This document shows, piece after piece, positions 44,033-54,295 of a DNA stretch of 64,000 nucleotides; the first letter of the stretch is position 1, and every line of letters begins with the position of its first letter. Source of the DNA: Candidatus Melainabacteria bacterium (GTDB lineage Bacteria > Cyanobacteriota > Vampirovibrionia > Obscuribacterales > Obscuribacteraceae); the NCBI GenBank assembly GCA_016716405.1, contig JADJWK010000004.1, forward strand, positions 248,001 through 312,000. Direction: 5' to 3'. The notes beneath the pieces are model-generated. The model was not told where the DNA came from. It did no database searches and saw only the letters and a list, made by a program, of their open reading frames with translations. The position numbers were made by a program, and so were the translations under genes.

Positions 44033-44631
44033 TGACAAGCGCAATCAAAGAGCATTTAGCCAGATTGAAAGCCTGCTCTGCATGTCCCGACATGATCGGA
44101 CCGGTAGTCACCCACGGTCCGGTGGCGAGCAAAGTGATGCTTGTGGGCCAGGCTCCCGGTCCCAAGGAAGGGCAATTCGGCAAACCCTTCGCCTGGACCG
44201 CCGGTAAAACCCTTTTCCGCTGGTTCGACAGTATCGGCGTGAGCGAAGAGCTCTTTCGCAGCCGCGCTTATATGAGCGCCGTCTGCCGCTGCTTTCCCGG
44301 AAAGACAAAACAGGGCGGCGATCGAGTGCCCTCGAGAGAGGAGGTCTCCAATTGTTCTTCCTGGATGCAGGCCGAATTCGCTCTCCTGGAGCCGGAGCTG
44401 ATTATTCCTGTAGGCAAGCTGGCTATCGATCAGTTTCTCGAATATGACAAGCTCACCGAGGTCATAGGCAGGCAGTTTCGCCAGGAGATAGCAGGAGCGG
44501 AGCGCGACCTGATACCCCTGCCCCATCCCTCCGGAGCCTCGACCTGGTTCAAGCGCGATCCGGGCAAAACACTTCTTGCCGATGCCCTGACGCTTCTCAG
44601 CAGGCACCGGCAATGGCAGTCCATCTTCTAA
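44032..44631 (+). CDS. Family-4-type uracil-DNA glycosylase
   Basis: 199 residues. LVGQAPGPKEGQFGKPF (residues 37-53) and PLPHPSG near the end form the uracil pocket and DNA-intercalation motifs. Cysteines 15, 18, 85 and 108 (KACSAC, AVCRC, SNCSSW) match the [4Fe-4S] pattern of UDG4. It removes uracil formed by cytosine deamination. The ATG shares its A with the stop codon of the upstream kinase (TGATG), so the two are translationally coupled, an unexpected pairing of DNA repair with a receptor kinase. Confidence 0.88.
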   Translation: MTSAIKEHLARLKACSACPDMIGPVVTHGPVASKVMLVGQAPGPKEGQFGKPFAWTAGKTLFRWFDSIGVSEELFRSRAYMSAVCRCFPGKTKQGGDRVPSREEVSNCSSWMQAEFALLEPELIIPVGKLAIDQFLEYDKLTEVIGRQFRQEIAGAERDLIPLPHPSGASTWFKRDPGKTLLADALTLLSRHRQWQSIF

Positions 44632-44678
44632 TGTAGAATCAGAAAAGCCGCCCCCGACCGCCCCAGAGAAAAACCCGC

Positions 44679-46460
44679 GTGACCGCAGACGAGCAACAGC
44701 CCAGAAGCTTTCCGAACATCGACGATGGCCGCTACGAATTCCTGGCCGAGCTCGGCAAAGGCATGGCCGGACAGGTCTTCAAAGCCAGGGACAGAGTCCT
44801 GCGGAAAAATGTGGTGATCAAGACCCTGCACTCGGACATGGCCTCCGGCGAAGAGCTCCAGCGCTTCCAGAGGGAAGCGAAAGCCTTCTCCAGTCTCGAT
44901 CAACCACATATCTTGAAAATCCTCGATTTCGGACTCTCGGACGACCAGGTTCCTTATCTGGTCATGGAATTCGTCGAGGGTCGCCCCCTGGACCTCTATC
45001 TCAAAGAGCACGGCGCATTTCAGGGCGCCGAGGCCCTGGCGCTCACAGCCCAGATCTGCGAAGCCATGCAGCACGCGCACTCCCGGAAAGTTCTCCACCG
45101 CGATCTCAAACCGAGCAATCTCCTGGTGGTGGAGGACAAACGCGAGAATCTCCATATCTATATTCTCGATTTCGGTCTGGCCAAAGTCACTGACGCCCGC
45201 TCCGCGGCGATCAGCACCCTCACCAGGCCCGGGCAGCTCCTGGGAACCGCCGAGTATATGAGCCCGGAGCAAGCCAGCGCTCTGCCGTGCACCGAAGCTT
45301 CGGATATCTATTCGGTGGGTTGCATCCTCTTCGAGATGGTATCGGGAGAGCCACCATTCCACGCCCGCGCTCTGCTGGAGGTTATCCGCCAGCAGAAAGA
45401 AGCTGAGCCACCGGTGGAGAGGCTCCGCAGAATCTGTCCCGACATCGATGTAGCCGCCATCGTCGAGCGCGCCCTGAAAAAACGACCGGAAGAGCGATTC
45501 TCCTCCATGGCCGAGATGAGCGAGGCGATCGCGGCAGCTCTTGACGCTCTGCCTCCATCCAAGGGCACCATCGCCAGGGCTTTCGACGAGCCAGAGCCCG
45601 ATTCCGAGCCTGATTCGAAGGAGGCGCCGGCACCGGAGGAAGCACCGGCGCTCTCGACTCGCAAGCTCAAGCCCGAGGTCATAGTGGTGGCGGCGGGGCT
45701 CCTGGCCCTGCTCATCTTCACGATTCTGGCATTCGTCATCACTGCCATCGAGAGCAAAGAGGCGGAAAAGTCCACGCCGGTGACCAAGTCCGACCTTTAC
45801 GAGCTGACTGAAGGCGCCGATCTCCTGAAAGGCTCCCTGAACGAGAGGCGCCTGATCTTGAGCCGGGCTTACAACGCCGACCATTCGGTGCAGGCGGCTT
45901 TCTCCCGGCGCAAAGACGTGCGAGCGGTGGACGCTTCTTATTCGGACCTCTCGGATCAGTCGCTACCCTATATGAAGAGGTGGAATGTTTTCTCCCTGAT
46001 CCTCACCGCCACCCGGATCACCGACAAGGGATTGCTGGCTTTGAAAGATTCGTCGCTCCGCCACCTGTGCATCGATATGACACCGAATACGACACCAAAC
46101 TCCATCGATATTCTGCCGAGCCTTCATTTCCTGCGCTCCCTGCGCATCGGCAATGGCTATCTCGAAGACGGGGATCTGGAGCCCCTGGCGCACTGCACAC
46201 AGCTCCTGGAGCTGACCATAACGGGCTCGCCCAAACTGAGCGACCGCTGTCTCGAATATGTAGCCGAGCTACCTCTCCTGCAGACCCTCAAGGTCGGCGC
46301 TTGCGCCGGCATAACCGAATCGGGGATCGATACATACAGGCGGTCGCATCCAGGCGTGGCGGTCACATACTCCGGAGCCGGCATACCCATGCCCTCTCTG
46401 TCGGACGGCCTTCCTGCGGACGAGGACCCCATGCCTGTCCAAAATGAGATTCTGGACTGA
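44679..46460 (+). CDS. Receptor-like Ser/Thr kinase with short LRR domain
   Basis: 593 residues; GTG start. Kinase: ELGKGMAGQVFKARD, Lys48 (NVVIKTL), LHRDLKPSNLL, ILDFGLAK, GTAEYMSPEQA, all active-type. One membrane helix at about 331-354 (VVVAAGLLALLIFTILAFVI). The external part has four to five degenerate ribonuclease-inhibitor-type LRRs (LILTATRITDKGLLAL, LRSLRIGNGYLEDGDLEPL, LLELTITGSPKLSDRCLEYV). It is a second copy of the architecture at 41927, with a shorter repeat domain, and the two are separated only by the UDG gene. Confidence 0.94.
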   Translation: MTADEQQPRSFPNIDDGRYEFLAELGKGMAGQVFKARDRVLRKNVVIKTLHSDMASGEELQRFQREAKAFSSLDQPHILKILDFGLSDDQVPYLVMEFVEGRPLDLYLKEHGAFQGAEALALTAQICEAMQHAHSRKVLHRDLKPSNLLVVEDKRENLHIYILDFGLAKVTDARSAAISTLTRPGQLLGTAEYMSPEQASALPCTEASDIYSVGCILFEMVSGEPPFHARALLEVIRQQKEAEPPVERLRRICPDIDVAAIVERALKKRPEERFSSMAEMSEAIAAALDALPPSKGTIARAFDEPEPDSEPDSKEAPAPEEAPALSTRKLKPEVIVVAAGLLALLIFTILAFVITAIESKEAEKSTPVTKSDLYELTEGADLLKGSLNERRLILSRAYNADHSVQAAFSRRKDVRAVDASYSDLSDQSLPYMKRWNVFSLILTATRITDKGLLALKDSSLRHLCIDMTPNTTPNSIDILPSLHFLRSLRIGNGYLEDGDLEPLAHCTQLLELTITGSPKLSDRCLEYVAELPLLQTLKVGACAGITESGIDTYRRSHPGVAVTYSGAGIPMPSLSDGLPADEDPMPVQNEILD

Positions 46461-46471
46461 GAGGATCGTCT

Positions 46472-46855
46472 GTGGACCCCAATACACTGGGAATTACCGT
46501 CTGTCTGGCCCTGGTTCTCATGGTCCTGGTCTATTCATTGATCGTCACTCCCGTGGTGAGGCGGCGCAAGGAAGCCGATCTCAAGGAGCTCGAGTTGAGG
46601 GTGAAAATGGGCGGCGGTCTCGAGATGATCAGCGTCTTTCTCGAGCTGGCGGATGCCTACTCCGGGCTGGGCAGATTTAATGAAGCCGAGAGCACCATGC
46701 GCAAAGCCCTCACCCTGGCGGAGAACGAGTTCGGCAAGAAGAACCCGGGATTGATTCCGATTCTCAAGCAATACGCCGGCATTCTGGCCGGCATGAACCG
46801 CCGGGTTGAAGCCGATAACATGCTCAGGCGAGCCGGAGAGATCAAGAAATCCTAG
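46472..46855 (+). CDS. Membrane-anchored TPR protein
   Basis: 127 residues, GTG start 11 bases after the kinase stop. One N-terminal helix (LGITVCLALVLMVLVYSLIV) is followed by basic residues (RRRKE) and about two TPR units (FLELADAYSGLGRFNEAEST and ILKQYAGILAGMNRRVEAD) of the TPR_12 kind. It is probably cytoplasmic-facing and may link the upstream receptor kinase to other proteins. It converges with the next TPR gene with a four-base overlap. Confidence 0.75.
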   Translation: MDPNTLGITVCLALVLMVLVYSLIVTPVVRRRKEADLKELELRVKMGGGLEMISVFLELADAYSGLGRFNEAESTMRKALTLAENEFGKKNPGLIPILKQYAGILAGMNRRVEADNMLRRAGEIKKS

Positions 46856-47712
46856 CGGGAAGGCGGCGCGGTATTGTTTTTGGCAGGAGTCTTCTGGGTC
46901 GGCTTGCGGTCTCTGTCCACCGAGTCGTAATTGCGCACATAGAGATTGGTGCCCGCCGGGATCAGGCGGTGACCGCCTTTGGCATTGGACTCGTTGATCA
47001 GGCTCTGAAGATTGCGGGAGCTCTCCTCGACGCTCCGGGCACGGTGGTTGCTGCTCTCGATATTGCTCTGCCGGCTCTTGTTGAACATGCTCTCGAGCTG
47101 CGAGAGATACTCCCGGGCTTCCCTGGTCAATCCGGGACGGCGCCCGGAATTAAGCATATCCGCCATGATCGCCGAGCGCTTGCGAGAGATGACGTCGTTG
47201 GCACTGCGAGCGGTGCTGGCTGCCTGCTCGCGTCCGAGCTCGCGGTGGATGCTGCTGGCACTGGAGGCCTGATTGCGCAGGGATGAAAGAGTCTTGTCCT
47301 TGAGTTGATCCGCCTTCGACTTCTCGGGAGGCGCCTGGCGAATCGGCGGCGAAGGCGGAGCCTCCTCGTCTTCTTTCTCGGCTCCCAGAGCTTGCAGAGC
47401 CTGTTTGGAGAATTTGCCGACCTCCGATTCGGGGTCGAGAGCGTAGGCGATGCGAAACTCGCGCACGGCATCGCTCTTTTTGCCCATCTGGCTGAAAGCG
47501 TTGGCCATGTAATAATGCAGGACCGCATTGTTGAACTCTTTGGCCCGGGCAAGACCGAGATGGCCTATGGCTTCTTGATAGTTGCCCTGGTTATAGAGCT
47601 TGATACCGCTCTTCAGGAAGTCCTCTTCCTCCGCCCGGGCACCGCAAGCAAAGCCGGCGAAAAGAAGCACCGCCGCAACAATGGAAAAGACTGGCTTGCC
47701 CCGGACTTTCAC
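46852..47712 (-). CDS. Exported TPR protein
   Basis: 286 residues with a signal peptide (PVFSIVAAVLLFAGFACGARA). TPR-like repeats occupy residues 30-115: LYNQGNYQEAIGHLGLARAK, VLHYYMANAFSQMGKKSDAV. The remainder is polar, with a long Ser/Arg/Asn-rich region (NKSRQSNIESSNHRARSV) and a basic tail. It is the last gene of a same-strand group with TadE/TadG-like proteins: its start overlaps the stop of the large pilus-like protein by one base, so a role in that envelope apparatus is likely but unproven. Confidence 0.8.
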   Translation of the reverse strand: MKVRGKPVFSIVAAVLLFAGFACGARAEEEDFLKSGIKLYNQGNYQEAIGHLGLARAKEFNNAVLHYYMANAFSQMGKKSDAVREFRIAYALDPESEVGKFSKQALQALGAEKEDEEAPPSPPIRQAPPEKSKADQLKDKTLSSLRNQASSASSIHRELGREQAASTARSANDVISRKRSAIMADMLNSGRRPGLTREAREYLSQLESMFNKSRQSNIESSNHRARSVEESSRNLQSLINESNAKGGHRLIPAGTNLYVRNYDSVDRDRKPTQKTPAKNNTAPPSR

Positions 47713-49259
47713 TATGGTGGCACCTCCGCATGAATGTCGGTCTCGGTATCTGATACCATTTTACCCAGACACTGGGTGTATCCTGTTCCCGGCTGCCAGT
47801 AGATGGTGCCTCTCACCTTGGTGTAATGCTTCACATAAGACGAAGAGAACTCGGTCCGCTCGGCGTGACAGGTATTGGGCTCGTCCGTCTTCTCCGCTGT
47901 CTTGACCAGGGGCTTATCGATACCATCGGCAAAGGCAGCGGTCTTGAGCCATCCCGGCAGAGACTTGGAGCTCGCTTTGCCTATCTTGATCACCGGGCTG
48001 GTGAAATCAGGCGTGTTGTATTCGGGATAGATGAGATAGTCGCTGTCATTGTCGATCTGAACGCTGTCCATGAGCGCTTTCAGGCGGTCCACGGTAAAGT
48101 CTTTGTCCACCTCCCGCAACCGCTGAGCCATCTTGCCGAGGGCTGTCTCATAGTCGCCGGGGACGGCCTTGAGGACCTGGAGCAAGCCCGGGCTCGCATA
48201 TTCCACCCCGAGAGAGCCGTAGACATCGAGCTTGCCGCCGGCGTTGAGCTTGTACTTCTTCACCTCATGGTAGACCCTGGGAGTCTTGTCGTATGTGGTT
48301 ACTTTGTACGTCTTCTCCTTTTCATTGCCGTCCTTGATTATCCACTTTGCCCTGTTGGTGTATTGCAACCTGACATAGGCTTTCGGAATAGCCAGAACAT
48401 ACTGGCGCTGGGGATTGGCCAGGGCGGCGGCGGAGGCGCGGATGGAAGCCCGGTTGCCGTCTACATAGCCGGTGGAGCCGAAAGCATTGGGGATGGCAGC
48501 GGGACCGCCGCCCAGGGGCATGGCTTCCGGACGGGCAGCCTGGAAAGCGCCATCGGCGAGGAGCTTGGGCATCTGTCCCGCCGGAAATGTGGGCAGCATG
48601 AACTCTCGACCGTTGACAGTCATGGTCTGGTAGCCGGGCATACAGCTGCTGCAATTACTGCTTCCCTGCACACCCACACTGGGCGGGAACTGATCCTGAG
48701 CGAATTTGAGATTGCTGTCTCCGCCTCTTCCCACCATGGCGAAATCGAAGGGCTCGTCGTCGGCTCTCTGGAGGCTCGAGCTGCCCAGACCGAGAAAGCC
48801 CGCGAACCGCGTATTGGCCATGTGCCTGTAATAAGAGTTGAGAGTGGTGCGATCCTCGACCTTGCTCACCAGGGACGAGTTGATGTTGTTGGCCACGCCG
48901 TAGCTGGTGTCGGCGAAAGAGCTGGTAAAAGTGCCGGCGGAGCCCTCACGCACCATCTCTTCGGCGTTGGCATTGATCAGCATGGCTTTGCCCCAGACCC
49001 GGCTGATATTGCTGACCCCGACCATTCCTCCGCTATCGGCGCAATCCTCGAAGCCTGGAGCGGCCGGCACCCTGGACTCCACGATCCGCTTGGAGACATT
49101 GAGCACCGAAGCGTCCACGGCATTGCGCACCTGCTGGGAGCCCCCCATGACCATGCCGAAATTGAAACAGGCAGCGATGATCAATGCGACCAGAAAGACA
49201 CAGACGAGCACAAGCGCGATGCTGGCGCCTGACTGCCGCCGCGACTTCGCTCTGTCCAT
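47712..49259 (-). CDS. TadG-like pilus-assembly protein
   Basis: 515 residues from ATG 49259, with AGAGGACGA upstream. The N-terminus (RQSGASIALVLVCVFLVAL) is a Tad-type type III signal: a short basic leader, Ser/Gly, then a hydrophobic helix, followed by GSQQVRNAVDASVLNVSKRI, typical of TadE/TadG minor pilins. The large C-terminal part is extracellular, with two likely disulfide Cys (SNCSSCMPG). It resembles the big subunit of a Flp-like pilus, but no CpaF or TadA/B/C genes are in the window. Confidence 0.82.
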   Translation of the reverse strand: MDRAKSRRQSGASIALVLVCVFLVALIIAACFNFGMVMGGSQQVRNAVDASVLNVSKRIVESRVPAAPGFEDCADSGGMVGVSNISRVWGKAMLINANAEEMVREGSAGTFTSSFADTSYGVANNINSSLVSKVEDRTTLNSYYRHMANTRFAGFLGLGSSSLQRADDEPFDFAMVGRGGDSNLKFAQDQFPPSVGVQGSSNCSSCMPGYQTMTVNGREFMLPTFPAGQMPKLLADGAFQAARPEAMPLGGGPAAIPNAFGSTGYVDGNRASIRASAAALANPQRQYVLAIPKAYVRLQYTNRAKWIIKDGNEKEKTYKVTTYDKTPRVYHEVKKYKLNAGGKLDVYGSLGVEYASPGLLQVLKAVPGDYETALGKMAQRLREVDKDFTVDRLKALMDSVQIDNDSDYLIYPEYNTPDFTSPVIKIGKASSKSLPGWLKTAAFADGIDKPLVKTAEKTDEPNTCHAERTEFSSSYVKHYTKVRGTIYWQPGTGYTQCLGKMVSDTETDIHAEVPP

Positions 49260-49293
49260 TCGTCCTCTATAATCGCGAGCCACCGCGTACACC

Positions 49294-49719
49294 TCAGATT
49301 GGCGCCGGCGTGGCCACTATGGGCTGCGCCGAGGCGTTGTGGAACTGGACCGTGGACCAGCCTGGAAAAGGCACAGGCAATTTCACATCCATCAGGGTCG
49401 TGACGGTGACCTGTCCCTGACCCAGATCATATTCAACGCTTTCCACCACGACATTGGTGATCACATTGTTGAGAGTGCACAGGTTGATGGCGTTCTCAGC
49501 AGCTTTCTCGGCGGACGCTCCGTCCAGACGCTTGGCCGCGGCCCGGGCAGCCTGCTCGGCCCATTCGCTGTTGTTGCGGCTGCAGCTGATCATGGTGATG
49601 ATGTTCACCGCCACGAGACCCAGCGGGATGAGGATCATGAAACCAGCCAGAGTCTCCACGAGGCTCTGACCACGTGTCCGGCGGCGCTGACGCTGTCTTC
49701 GACCGGCGAGACTCCTCAC
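49294..49719 (-). CDS. TadE-like protein
   Basis: 141 residues. A basic head (RQRQRRRTRGQSLVET) is followed by a pilin-like hydrophobic helix (LAGFMILIPLGLVAVNIITM), then NNSEWAEQAARAAAKRLDGA, a classic TadE pattern. TadE pseudopilins help assemble Flp pili in the inner membrane and periplasm. It sits between two similar genes with gaps of 34 and nine bases, in one operon. Confidence 0.85.
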   Translation of the reverse strand: MRSLAGRRQRQRRRTRGQSLVETLAGFMILIPLGLVAVNIITMISCSRNNSEWAEQAARAAAKRLDGASAEKAAENAINLCTLNNVITNVVVESVEYDLGQGQVTVTTLMDVKLPVPFPGWSTVQFHNASAQPIVATPAPI

Positions 49720-49728
49720 TCGACCTCC

Positions 49729-50295
49729 TCAGATGATCAGGCGCGTGCCTGAGACGGTGAATCGCACAGGAGCCCCCAGACCGGGGACGCCCGGAAATAT
49801 CGGAATGGTGAGAAATGGCTCCACCGTGGCTGTGGTGGACACGGTTACAAAGGCGTTGCCCTGGTTCGAGCCATACTCCACCACAGTGACCGGGTCCTGC
49901 CTGATCCCAGAAAGCCCTCCCAGGACGGTCTGCCGGAACTGAGCCGGAATATCGTGCTTGACCGGACCGCTGTCCTGAGCGGCGACCTGAGAAGGAAGCT
50001 TGGCCGCCTCACGAAGCTGGAGGTCGTTGAGGGTCATGCAGCACATGTAATTGAAGCCGACCCCGATGAGATCGACCACCACGAAAAGACCGCAGAAAAT
50101 CAGAATAAAGAGCGCCGGTCCCATCTCGCTGATGGAAGCCCCGTCCTGCAAGCGGCCCCGCAAAGGCTTGAAACGCTCGAGACGACCGGAGCGCCTTTGA
50201 AAACGGCTCCCGGACCGACCGCCGCCGGCTCGAAACTGCACAGCCGGCTCGTGAAAGCCGTCCCTGCGGACTGATCTCAACTTCTTCACTGACAT
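49729..50295 (-). CDS. TadE-like protein with long basic N-terminus
   Basis: 188 residues. The first 50 residues are very Arg-rich, unlike a normal TadE leader, then DGASISEMGPALFILIFCGLFV gives a hydrophobic helix, preceded by a glycine-serine-glutamate cleavage-like site. LNDLQLREAAKLPSQVAAQD and a beta-rich end follow. It is the first gene of the pilus-like operon. The true start may be internal (near DGASISE), which would make a standard pseudopilin. Confidence 0.78.
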   Translation of the reverse strand: MSVKKLRSVRRDGFHEPAVQFRAGGGRSGSRFQRRSGRLERFKPLRGRLQDGASISEMGPALFILIFCGLFVVVDLIGVGFNYMCCMTLNDLQLREAAKLPSQVAAQDSGPVKHDIPAQFRQTVLGGLSGIRQDPVTVVEYGSNQGNAFVTVSTTATVEPFLTIPIFPGVPGLGAPVRFTVSGTRLII

Positions 50296-50449
50296 ATCGG
50301 AGGCGCCAATCTGTTAATCCCGTCTAATGACAACTATAACAAAACAGTACTTTTCTATTTATGCCCGTCCGGAGCTCCCGGATCCTGCATATGAGGGCGA
50401 TTCTTAAGCTCGACGGCAATATTCGAACCAGTTCTAGCTGCCGAACCGG

Positions 50450-51190
50450 CTAGGGAAATCGGGCCGGCATGCCAGGCGGTCTGCGACCGGCTTTGCCTGG
50501 AAGCTTGCCAGCGAGATTGTCTAGCTCTCCCTGAAGAATCTGCCGGGAGATTCCCAGAGCCTCGATTTCTTTGATATGCATCCAGCCGTCCACATAAGTC
50601 CACATCGAGGTATAAGCGACAAAGCCGGCGACCAGCGAAACAATCGCCAGCGCGGGGACGATCTGGGCGTTCCGGACATTGACGAAACGGCAGTAGAGAT
50701 GGCTGAGACCGAGAAAAATCAGAACGAAAAAAACAATCAGGGGAATGACCAGGAAATGCCAGAGCAAGCCGGTTGGCACTTTCCAGAGGAAGGAATCGGT
50801 TTTGAGGTCGGCTATCTGAGCATCATAGACCTCTACCTGCCCCTTTATCGCTTTCTCGAGAAGAGCCCGGTCCGATATCACATTGCCGAGCTTCCTGGCT
50901 GACACGAGCTCGTCTATAGCTTCGGCATAATGCTCTTCCTGCTTGTACTTTTGCGCCAGAGCGAAGTGCTCGTCGAACCTGGCAAGCTTCCCGGCTCGCT
51001 CATCCGCCGCGCTGGCAGGAGCAGACCGCTCCGGCCCGGGCCCGGAGGCTTCTGCCGGAGCGCCAGCACCTGCCGACGGAGCCGCCGGCTCTTCTGACAG
51101 AGCCGGATACCCCGCCGAATATAAAACCGTGATGAGCAGGCAGCCGAAGAGAAAGGGAAATTCGAGTGGTGATGGACGAAGCCCGGTCAT
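50450..51190 (-). CDS. Membrane protein with N-terminal signal and TPR-like segment
   Basis: 246 residues. Signal-like helix LEFPFLFGCLLITVLYSAGY, an Ala/Pro/Ser-rich linker, a TPR-like stretch (FDEHFALAQKYKQEEHYAEA), then two membrane helices (LLWHFLVIPLIVFFVLIFLG and PALAIVSLVAGFVAYTSMW). The C-terminal tail is basic and Pro-rich. No family recognised. It lies 154 bases upstream of the pilus-like genes and may belong to the same assembly system by position only. Confidence 0.7.
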   Translation of the reverse strand: MTGLRPSPLEFPFLFGCLLITVLYSAGYPALSEEPAAPSAGAGAPAEASGPGPERSAPASAADERAGKLARFDEHFALAQKYKQEEHYAEAIDELVSARKLGNVISDRALLEKAIKGQVEVYDAQIADLKTDSFLWKVPTGLLWHFLVIPLIVFFVLIFLGLSHLYCRFVNVRNAQIVPALAIVSLVAGFVAYTSMWTYVDGWMHIKEIEALGISRQILQGELDNLAGKLPGKAGRRPPGMPARFP

Positions 51191-51396
51191 TTCGGATCCT
51201 CGACAATAGGGCCTTATGCCTCAATTTTACGCAAAAAATTGCCGGGCACAAAAATCTCCTTCCGGCGTCCTCCTAAAAGTCGGGTGACAAGGGTGGTCTA
51301 AAAGTACTCAAAAAAGCGAAATGTGTCAGGGGCTCTCTTGAAAACAAGCAACAGCACCAGATGCAGTGACCAGCCAGATCATCCAGGGAGGCAACC

Positions 51397-51474
51397 ATGT
51401 TATTGATCGCATTTGCAGGGGTAGTGGCAACGACATCCTTATCCGTCGTCATTTCCACTCTGGCAAAAGACTGA
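51397..51474 (+). CDS. Candidate 25-residue hydrophobic peptide
   Basis: The sequence MLLIAFAGVVATTSLSVV continues to a short charged end (LAKD) and a stop at 51472. AGGGAGG seven bases upstream is one of the best ribosome-binding sites in the window, although the gene is tiny. It would form one membrane helix. The last 26 bases overlap the end of the opposite-strand TPR gene. It could be a small membrane regulator or a toxin-like peptide, or chance; no partner or antisense RNA is visible. Confidence 0.4.
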   Translation: MLLIAFAGVVATTSLSVVISTLAKD

Positions 51475-52429
51475 CTCGAGCCATCCAGGCATAGAGCAAG
51501 AGCACGGACACCGCGGCAATCAGGCCGATGAAGAAATTGCTCTGCCTGATCTGATCCTCCGAAAGAACCAGCCGTCCGTATGGATCGAAACGGAGGATCG
51601 TATTGAAGAGCTGATCCGAGCTCCAGAGAAGAATCAAGACCGGTATCAGAAATGCGCGCAGAGGCGCAAAGAAAAGCAGTATCGCCAGTAACACCAGACG
51701 CAGCCTGGCGTCCATCTCGTATATCGCCAGCGTCGCCTTCAACAGCACATGATAGACCCGGTTGCGCGACTTCATCGCCTCGACCACGCCCTCCCTGGCG
51801 AAATCGCTGTTCGGATCGAGCCTCAATCCTGTTTTTAGATGCTCCATGGCTTCCTCGATTCGGCCCTCGCGCAAGAGAATCCAGCCCAGGTTGGCATGGC
51901 TGAGGGCATTCTCGGGCTCTCTGGTGAGAGCGAAACGCATGGACTCCTCGGCGTCCGAAGCGCGCCCCAGGCGCACCAGGACCCGAGCACGATTATTGAT
52001 GCAATTGATATTCTCGGGATCGATGGAAAGTCCGTGCTCGGCGGCTTCCAGCGATTCGCTCAGCTTCTCCATGACGAAATAAATCTCGGAGAGATGACCG
52101 AAATAAGGCGCATAGAATGGCTCTATCCGGATGGCTTCCTCCTCGAGAACCCGGGCTTGCTCCGGATGATTGCGGGAAAGCTCGATAATCGATTTGACGT
52201 GAAATGCGTCGGCGCACTGCGGATCGAATTTGATCGCCTCGTTCACATGATGCAGGGCCTCTCTGATCTCCTGCCTGAGAAGCAAACAGATTGCCAGAAG
52301 CGACCGGGCCCGAGCGTCTTCGGGATCCTGCACCAGGGCCAGGGCGAACTCTTTCTCGGCCCGCTCGTAGTTGTGGCTCTCATAGAGGAGCAGACCGCGC
52401 GCTACATGATCCTGATCCGAGTGACCCAT
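51449..52429 (-). CDS. TPR protein with C-terminal membrane helices
   Basis: 326 residues (ATG 52429; GTG 52444 is also possible). Six or so TPRs run from SDQDHVARGLLLYESHNYER to EEAMEHLKTGLRLDPNSD, with the TPR consensus of small residues at positions 8 and 20. The C-terminus holds two to three hydrophobic helices (LRLVLLAILLFFAPLRAFLI, FFIGLIAAVSVLLLYAWMA). The repeats therefore face one side of the membrane as a docking platform. It is followed by the small gene at 52504 on the same strand. Confidence 0.85.
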   Translation of the reverse strand: MGHSDQDHVARGLLLYESHNYERAEKEFALALVQDPEDARARSLLAICLLLRQEIREALHHVNEAIKFDPQCADAFHVKSIIELSRNHPEQARVLEEEAIRIEPFYAPYFGHLSEIYFVMEKLSESLEAAEHGLSIDPENINCINNRARVLVRLGRASDAEESMRFALTREPENALSHANLGWILLREGRIEEAMEHLKTGLRLDPNSDFAREGVVEAMKSRNRVYHVLLKATLAIYEMDARLRLVLLAILLFFAPLRAFLIPVLILLWSSDQLFNTILRFDPYGRLVLSEDQIRQSNFFIGLIAAVSVLLLYAWMARVSLLPEWK

Positions 52430-52503
52430 GGCGGCATTATGCACAAAAAGCGGTAAGAGCGCCAGATCCTGGCGCTCGCTACCACTGCTCGCTCGAAAAA
52501 CTT

Positions 52504-52707
52504 TTAGAGGTTGTAATACCAGTCGCGATCTTCTTTCGGACCCTTATCTGCCGCGAAGTCCCCGGGCTCGCCCTCGAGAATGAAGCCGCAGAGCATCGCC
52601 TCCACCGCCGGAGAATGGCTTCTGTCGCCGCGGGCTGCTGATGCCTGAGGAACCTGATCGAATTCGTTGATAAGCTTTGAATGGACATTCAAGGACAGGC
52701 GAGACAT
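52504..52707 (-). CDS. Small protein, possibly ribbon-helix-helix
   Basis: 67 residues from ATG 52707, with GGAGG 12 bases upstream. The opening SRLSLNVHSKLINEFDQV resembles the beta-strand and first helix of ribbon-helix-helix DNA-binding proteins, and AVEAMLCGFILEG could be the second helix. The end is acidic (DKGPKEDRDWYY). The middle segment is longer than usual, so this call is tentative. It could regulate itself or the polyglutamine protein gene that diverges 207 bases away. Confidence 0.52.
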   Translation of the reverse strand: MSRLSLNVHSKLINEFDQVPQASAARGDRSHSPAVEAMLCGFILEGEPGDFAADKGPKEDRDWYYNL

Positions 52708-52914
52708 GTAAGAAACCTCCACCCACGAACCACGGTGGGGGGAGCGTGGTCCAGGGGCAAAATCGACAGCTTTCGCTAAGGGGTAAAAGGACTGATTGAA
52801 TTGGGGTTAGTTGAAATGGGGGATTCAACTGGGGATGATTGAATCTTATGCACAAACCGTGAACAAAGTGTACCCTTCTCGATATAATTTCGTCTGTCTG
52901 GAAATGGAGGGTGG

Positions 52915-54282
<1,368 letters not shown>

Positions 54283-54295
54283 GCCCCTGGAAGAA

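Noticed and set aside
44628..45884. 418-residue minus-strand ORF
   Set aside because: Antisense to the second LRR kinase.
47826..49232. 468-residue plus-strand ORF
   Set aside because: Antisense to the TadG-like gene, which has a clear leader and helix.
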